Assembly: GCA_050014355.1 (NCBI GenBank)
Contig: JBEKDL010000069.1
Coordinates: 1 to 9,719 of the forward strand
Direction of reading: 5' to 3'
DNA from: Fen-1077 sp050014355
GTDB taxonomy: Bacteria > Chloroflexota > Dehalococcoidia > Dehalococcoidales > RBG-16-60-22
Length of the DNA: 9,719 nucleotides
Below the pieces are notes generated by a model, which searched no databases, was not told where the DNA came from, and saw only the letters and a program-made list of their open reading frames with translations. This document shows, piece after piece, positions 6,604 to 9,719 of the stretch. The position numbers and the translations under genes were made by a program. Numbering within the stretch: position 1 is the stretch's first letter; each line of letters begins with the position of its first letter.

Positions 6604-7197
6604 TTAATTTATGGCCGCCAGCTCCTTTTTGTAATCATCCAGCAGGTTCGCATACTGCGCTTCCATCTGGGCCTGCACCCGCTGCCATTCCTCGAGGAAC
6701 TGCGGCTGCTTTTCCACATCCACCTTTATCCTGGCGTTGACGCCGGTCTTCTGCCGGATGGCCTGTTGGACTTTGGCCTCGAACTCGGTCTTGAGCGATT
6801 CGTAGGCCTGTTTCTTTTGCTTATCCCCTTCCTGAACATAGTGGTCGAGGACGTGCCGCATCCGGCTGAAGATATTTTCCACGGCCACTTTATCGTTTTT
6901 CAGGGCTTTCAGGCCGTCCATCGCTTTTTTATTGGTCTTGCGGGCGGCCTCGTTCCGGGGCAGGCCGATATTGCGCTGAAGGATATCGTTCACGCTGGCA
7001 ACGATGACCTTTCTGGCTTTTTCATCATATTTCTTGACTTCGGCCGCCAGGTTCACGGTATCTTCTTTAAGATAGCGCGCCGCCAGCTTTTCACCTTCCG
7101 GCGCGTATTTCCATTTCAGGCGCTCTTCTTCCGTCGGCGCGCCGATTTTTTCCAGCTTCTCCCGCGCTATCTCGGCGGCGCTTTTAATATCGCCCAT
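6604..7197 (-). CDS. Charged helical protein of unknown function, 197 residues
   Basis: I do not recognise this family. The protein is rich in Lys, Glu, Ala and Gln with few Gly or Pro, lacks cysteine, and has no signal peptide or membrane segment. Long helices, possibly coiled coil, are expected over about residues 45-80 (AARYLKEDT through VNDILQ), 95-150 and 165-197 (QFLEEWQRVQAQMEAQYANLL). The frame extends upstream to a TTG at 7212, but ATG at 7197 has GGAGGT exactly five bases before it and is the better start. The gene is the first of the minus-strand series and diverges from the large lipoprotein. The 102-bp repeat separates it from the next gene. A cytoplasmic structural or nucleic-acid-associated role is conceivable but unsupported. 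Confidence 0.75.
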   Translation of the reverse strand: MGDIKSAAEIAREKLEKIGAPTEEERLKWKYAPEGEKLAARYLKEDTVNLAAEVKKYDEKARKVIVASVNDILQRNIGLPRNEAARKTNKKAMDGLKALKNDKVAVENIFSRMRHVLDHYVQEGDKQKKQAYESLKTEFEAKVQQAIRQKTGVNARIKVDVEKQPQFLEEWQRVQAQMEAQYANLLDDYKKELAAIN

Positions 7198-7202
7198 AGC
7201 TG

Positions 7203-7208
7203 ACCTCC
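7203..7208 (-). promoter_or_regulatory. Ribosome binding site that decides the ATG start at 7197
   Basis: On the minus strand this reads GGAGGT, five bases before ATG. The longer frame beginning with TTG at 7212 would place this site inside the coding region, so the shorter product is preferred. Confidence 0.8.
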
Positions 7209-7217
7209 GCAAGTGTG

Positions 7218-7247
7218 TTGAAATTAACCTCTTTATAATATTATACT
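7218..7247 (+). promoter_or_regulatory. Candidate sigma-70-type promoter for the Thr-rich lipoprotein
   Basis: TTGAAA (7218-7223) and TATACT (7242-7247) are separated by 18 bases in the AT-rich divergent region, giving a leader of about 40 bases before the start at 7293. A TATAAT (7234-7239) lies inside the spacer and could serve as an alternative -10. On the other strand TATAAT (7245-7240) could serve the divergent gene, though no good -35 was seen for it. Confidence 0.5.
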
Positions 7248-7277
7248 ACATCAAAATCATAATACATATAAATCTAT

Positions 7278-7289
7278 AAGGGGGTGATT
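7278..7289 (+). promoter_or_regulatory. Near-perfect Shine-Dalgarno site that sets a TTG start
   Basis: AAGGGGGTGATT matches the 16S anti-Shine-Dalgarno complement AAGGAGGTGATC at 10 of 12 positions. It overlaps the GTG at 7284, which therefore cannot be the start, and lies eight bases before TTG at 7293. Confidence 0.75.
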
Positions 7290-7292
7290 AAC

Positions 7293-8837
7293 TTGAAAGG
7301 CATTTTTAAATGTATTTTAATATGCTTTTTCCTTATCATTGGTCTTTCAATCGTAGCCTGTTCACCAACAGTGATAACCGTTACGCAACCCACGCCTATC
7401 ACACAAACCGTAACCACCACCGCTACACCGACGGCAATACCAACCTCATCTACTACTCAAACTCAAACAGCAACAATGACTACATCACAAACGCAAACTA
7501 CTGGATCTGCTACAACTAAAATTGAGTTGATGTACGATGATGGTCTGGCAGACGGTTCTTCAAGTGCAGGGGGTTATGCGTTTCGCGTTCAGTTTTCACC
7601 ACCAGCTAAACCGTTCACGATTACCCAGATAAAAATGTATACTGTTCTCCGGGGAAGCGGATACGAAAGTCAACAGGTAGGAATTAAAATATTAAGCAAA
7701 CAACTTGTTTTACTGTATTCTACCCAAAAACCAGCCACCGAGTTTACAGTTAATAATCCCACCTGGGCGACCATCGGGATACCCAACATCGTAGTCAATG
7801 ATGATTTTTACGTTTATATGTATCCCAATGCGCCAAAGGAAGGCGGGGTATATTTACATTATGATACAAGTACAACAAACTTGCATTCAGAATTCATAGC
7901 GCCATCCGGCGATGTTGCACCATGGTCGTTATATAGCTCAAAAGATAAAACCAATTGGATGATTAGAGTGGTTGGAGAAAGCCCTTCCATCACGACAACG
8001 AATACATCACAAACCACGACGGCGACACCAACTAAAACAGCAATAGAAGATGCCATAGATGTGAGTTATGACCCGAATCCGGTGCCAGTCGCCGCCGGAC
8101 AACCTGTCTATTGGAAGATGACCTTAACTGAAACTAAAGGAATAGGTATTACTATAAAAAGTACGACCCGTCAATTGTATACTAGCAGCGGGCCTATGGG
8201 AACACCCAGCGTTTTTAATAGTACACAATGGTTTCAAAATTTACCCGGTACTTATCTACCGCCTTATGGAAAGGGTATTATCGGCGCAGGCTATAGTAGT
8301 TTAGGTAGTTCTATTCCAGACGGCTTATACGCGATTGATACAATTACCGGTACAAATGATAAAGGTCAAGATATCGTAGCCAAAGGCAAGGTGAACTTTA
8401 TCCAAACAACCACGACAACAACGACAACGTCGGTTACTCCGACGGCAACACAAAACCAAACAGCTAAGCAGGATGCAATAGTGGTAAGTTTTAACCCCGA
8501 TCCGGTGCCTATTGACCCAGTCCATACCTATTGGTCCGTAATAATTAAAGAAACAAAAGGAGTTGGCATAACGCTTAACACTTTTTCCCAACAATTCTAC
8601 ACGCAAAGCGGATCAATAGGTTCACCAATCGTGTATAATACAAAAGATTGGTTTCAAAGTTGGCTCCCAAATGCTTATTTGCCTCCGCTCGGTCAAGCCA
8701 GTATGAAATGCGGGTTTGGCACCATAATATACGGGAATACTCCTGTAACACCAAGCTATTGTGTCTTTACATTTAAGGGTACAGATGATAAAGGTCAAGA
8801 TATCGTAGCCGTTGGTAGAGTGAACTTTACCCAGTAA
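7293..8837 (+). CDS. Large Thr-rich lipoprotein with duplicated C-terminal domain
   Basis: 514 residues from TTG. A signal peptide ends at SIVAC with the lipidated cysteine at 23, so it is exported and anchored. A low-complexity Thr/Gln/Pro linker (about 25-75) leads to a domain at about 76-228 (MYDDGLADGSSSAGGYAFRV, FTITQIKMY, DFYVYMYPNAP, WMIRVVGES) that looks like an all-beta jelly roll of the carbohydrate-binding type. A second Thr linker is followed by two related domains, 254-371 and 395-514. Both share VS-P-PVP, YW, ETKG-GIT, YT-SG--G-P, WFQ, YLPP and DKGQDIVA-G-VNF. No catalytic motif is visible. Base composition is clearly more AT-rich than the flanking genes, and codon choice shifts to A/T endings, which suggests later acquisition. 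A role at the cell surface, in adhesion or polymer binding, is inferred only. Confidence 0.8.
   Translation: MKGIFKCILICFFLIIGLSIVACSPTVITVTQPTPITQTVTTTATPTAIPTSSTTQTQTATMTTSQTQTTGSATTKIELMYDDGLADGSSSAGGYAFRVQFSPPAKPFTITQIKMYTVLRGSGYESQQVGIKILSKQLVLLYSTQKPATEFTVNNPTWATIGIPNIVVNDDFYVYMYPNAPKEGGVYLHYDTSTTNLHSEFIAPSGDVAPWSLYSSKDKTNWMIRVVGESPSITTTNTSQTTTATPTKTAIEDAIDVSYDPNPVPVAAGQPVYWKMTLTETKGIGITIKSTTRQLYTSSGPMGTPSVFNSTQWFQNLPGTYLPPYGKGIIGAGYSSLGSSIPDGLYAIDTITGTNDKGQDIVAKGKVNFIQTTTTTTTTSVTPTATQNQTAKQDAIVVSFNPDPVPIDPVHTYWSVIIKETKGVGITLNTFSQQFYTQSGSIGSPIVYNTKDWFQSWLPNAYLPPLGQASMKCGFGTIIYGNTPVTPSYCVFTFKGTDDKGQDIVAVGRVNFTQ
8349..8810 (+). repeat. Direct repeat within the lipoprotein gene
   Basis: A 33-base segment (8349-8381) recurs at 8778-8810 with a single mismatch, 429 bases apart. 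It encodes G-T-N/D-DKGQDIVA at the end of each C-terminal domain. The rest of the two domains is much less similar at the DNA level, so this segment is unusually well preserved. Confidence 0.8.
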
Positions 8838-8880
8838 AATTTTTAGAAAAACTAATAAAACATAGATTTAATATAGTCTC

Positions 8881-8911
8881 TTGACATACTTTACTATAAT
8901 GGTGTACCATT
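8881..8911 (+). promoter_or_regulatory. Promoter-like hexamers with an operator-like palindrome before the small RHH-like gene
   Basis: TTGACA (8881-8886) and TATAAT (8895-8900) are both perfect consensus hexamers but only 8 bases apart, too close to work as a pair. Each may use another partner: TACCAT (8905-8910) lies 18 bases from TTGACA. AATGGT-GT-ACCATT (8898-8911) is a perfect 6-base inverted repeat overlapping either possible -10, a position suited to a repressor. The product encoded just downstream resembles ribbon-helix-helix regulators, so autoregulation is a reasonable guess. Confidence 0.45.
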
Positions 8912-8927
8912 GTTGCAAAGCTAGCAA

Positions 8928-9248
8928 ATGAGAAGCAAACCAAGGGGTACTTTGCAAATCCACGAGGATGTCAAGCGGCTGTTCATGCTCGCTAAACCTC
9001 TTGACATGGCATCTTCCGATTTTTTAAAGGGACTGCTTACTTCCCACGCTAAGGAAGTCCGCGAGGCGCAGCAGCGGTCGCAAAAATACGCCGGCCTGGC
9101 CGCCTTAGTCGAGATGGGTAAGAAGGTTAACGTCAGGTCGACCTGTCTGGGGCGCCCGCCGGGGGCCAGAGACCTGCTGCCAAGGAAAAGACGGACGAAC
9201 AAAGAGCTGGCGCGAGCGAAGCAACCGGAGATAAAAACGCAGACCTAA
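8928..9248 (+). CDS. Small ribbon-helix-helix-like protein with basic tail
   Basis: 106 residues. The first half, GTLQIHEDVKRLFMLAKPLDMASSDFLKGLL (7-37), has the layout of ribbon-helix-helix DNA-binding proteins: a short strand, V/I-x-E-D-V-K-x-x-F, a hydrophobic helix, a turn (PLDMASSDFL resembles the usual GMSRSEFL) and a second helix. The rest, about 45-106, is highly basic (KRRTNKELARAKQ) and unlike RHH antitoxin C-termini that I know. The ATG has no good Shine-Dalgarno; AAGGGG precedes an in-frame TTG at 8952, which could be the actual start, though that removes part of the strand. The gene ends with a 4-base overlap against the converging dehydrogenase gene. No toxin gene is adjacent, so a solitary regulator is more likely than an antitoxin. 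Its function is uncertain. Confidence 0.6.
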   Translation: MRSKPRGTLQIHEDVKRLFMLAKPLDMASSDFLKGLLTSHAKEVREAQQRSQKYAGLAALVEMGKKVNVRSTCLGRPPGARDLLPRKRRTNKELARAKQPEIKTQT

Positions 9249-9719
9249 CGCCGGCCGCCCACCTGCTCCACCACGTAATCGATGGACTTTCGCACGGTCG
9301 CCACGGAACTATCAAGCAGTCTCTTTTCTTCTGATGTGAGCTTCAAATCGACTATTTTCTTAACGCCCTGGCGTCCCAGCGCCACCGGCAGGCCGATGCT
9401 GACGTTCTTATAACCATACTCGCCGTCGACCACCGCGCAGCAGTGAATAACCGCCCCCGTATCGTTAACGATGGCGCTTACCATTTTCGCCACCCCTATT
9501 CCGGTGAGCCAGCCGGAGGTGCGCGGTACGTTCAGGCGGAGCATGTGGGGCAAATAGTCGCTGGTCCTTTCCCGAACCTTAGCTTTAACGTCCTCGCTTA
9601 AGGACACCGGCTTGCCGTCCACCGTCGCCGAGCTGAAGAGCGGTACCATGCTGCCGCCATGTTCACCAATGACGGTCGCTCCCACGCGCGATGGCGCCAC
9701 GGACAGCGCTTCCGCCAGA
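9245..9719 (-). CDS. mdh: Malate/lactate dehydrogenase, C-terminal part (5' end outside window)
   Basis: This is an open frame running off the right edge, with about 157 codons visible. The edge sequence LAEALSVAPSRVGATVIGEHGGSMVPLFSS carries the proton-relay histidine in GEHG and the surrounding motif of NAD-dependent 2-hydroxyacid dehydrogenases (family: GxHGDxMVP). VDGEYGYKNVSIGLPVALGRQGVKKIVDLKL is the usual C-terminal strand-and-helix region. The motif has Gly where most members have Asp after GEHG, and that Asp is not the catalytic one. MVPLFSS is more like malate than lactate dehydrogenase; the substrate-selecting loop is upstream, so the distinction is not settled. A GTG codon at 9700 is internal, not a start. 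Malate dehydrogenase interconverts malate and oxaloacetate with NAD in central metabolism. The stop overlaps the RHH-like gene end by four bases. Confidence 0.9.
   Translation of the reverse strand, partial: LAEALSVAPSRVGATVIGEHGGSMVPLFSSATVDGKPVSLSEDVKAKVRERTSDYLPHMLRLNVPRTSGWLTGIGVAKMVSAIVNDTGAVIHCCAVVDGEYGYKNVSIGLPVALGRQGVKKIVDLKLTSEEKRLLDSSVATVRKSIDYVVEQVGGRR

Noticed and set aside
6766..7203. 145-residue open frame on the plus strand
   Set aside because: It lies entirely antisense to the helical protein gene, which has a perfect ribosome site. The translated product is a Phe-rich mirror typical of the opposite strand of a Lys/Glu-rich gene.
7310..7519. Asn/Thr/Tyr-rich 69-residue frame
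   Set aside because: It is a shifted reading of the low-complexity Thr linker of the lipoprotein, not an independent gene.
8838..8880. Terminator after the Thr-rich lipoprotein
   Set aside because: Only a weak A/T pairing (TTTTT/AAAAA) is present, with no GC stem and no following T-run.
8881..8900. TTGACA and TATAAT as one classical promoter
   Set aside because: Only 8 bases separate them, far from the usual 16-18, so they cannot act as one -35/-10 pair. They are reported as separate hexamers.
9245..9700. GTG at 9700 as a start of a short dehydrogenase
   Set aside because: The frame continues upstream to the window edge with matching family sequence, so the gene is cut by the window rather than short.

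Overview
The window reads as chromosomal DNA from an anaerobic bacterium, most likely Chloroflexota of the Dehalococcoidia type. This rests on overall protein style: a menA-menG pair, a HemN/HemW-related radical SAM enzyme, a second radical SAM protein with a CX4CX2C cluster, and Thr-rich lipoproteins. It is also supported by a dispersed palindromic repeat that begins GTCATTGCGAG, a type common in such genomes. The taxon is an inference, because no marker gene is present. Strong Shine-Dalgarno sites (GGAGGT, AGGAGG), GTG and TTG starts, and lipoprotein signal peptides all indicate a bacterium.

Layout. (1) 1-985, plus strand: the 3' end of a MenA/UbiA-type prenyltransferase, then a MenG/UbiE methyltransferase. 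These are the last two steps of menaquinone synthesis, but the MenG appears to lack about nine residues of its core fold. (2) 988-7197, minus strand: seven genes, most of them tightly spaced, so partly or wholly co-transcribed. In transcription order they are a charged helical protein of unknown function, an unknown 234-residue protein, a radical SAM protein, a small thymidylate-synthase-fold protein, a sirtuin, a lipoprotein with a gluzincin-like HEXXH...E site, and a HemN/HemW-like radical SAM protein. Two palindromic repeats interrupt this series (4145-4206 and 6494-6595). (3) 7198-8927: an AT-rich stretch holding a divergent promoter region and a large Thr-rich lipoprotein with a jelly-roll-like N-terminal domain and two copies of a C-terminal domain. 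Its composition differs from the flanks. (4) 8928-9248, plus: a small ribbon-helix-helix-like protein behind a region with TTGACA and TATAAT hexamers and an operator-like palindrome. (5) 9245-9719, minus: the C-terminal part of a malate/lactate dehydrogenase, running off the window.

The menaquinone genes and malate dehydrogenase fit central and respiratory metabolism. The minus-strand cluster does not form a known pathway. The two genes I would look at first are the sirtuin and the metallopeptidase-like lipoprotein next to it (7-base gap), and then the odd ThyA-fold protein. I see no CRISPR array, tRNA, rRNA, transposase or complete defence system. No gene-free stretch exceeds 300 bases.
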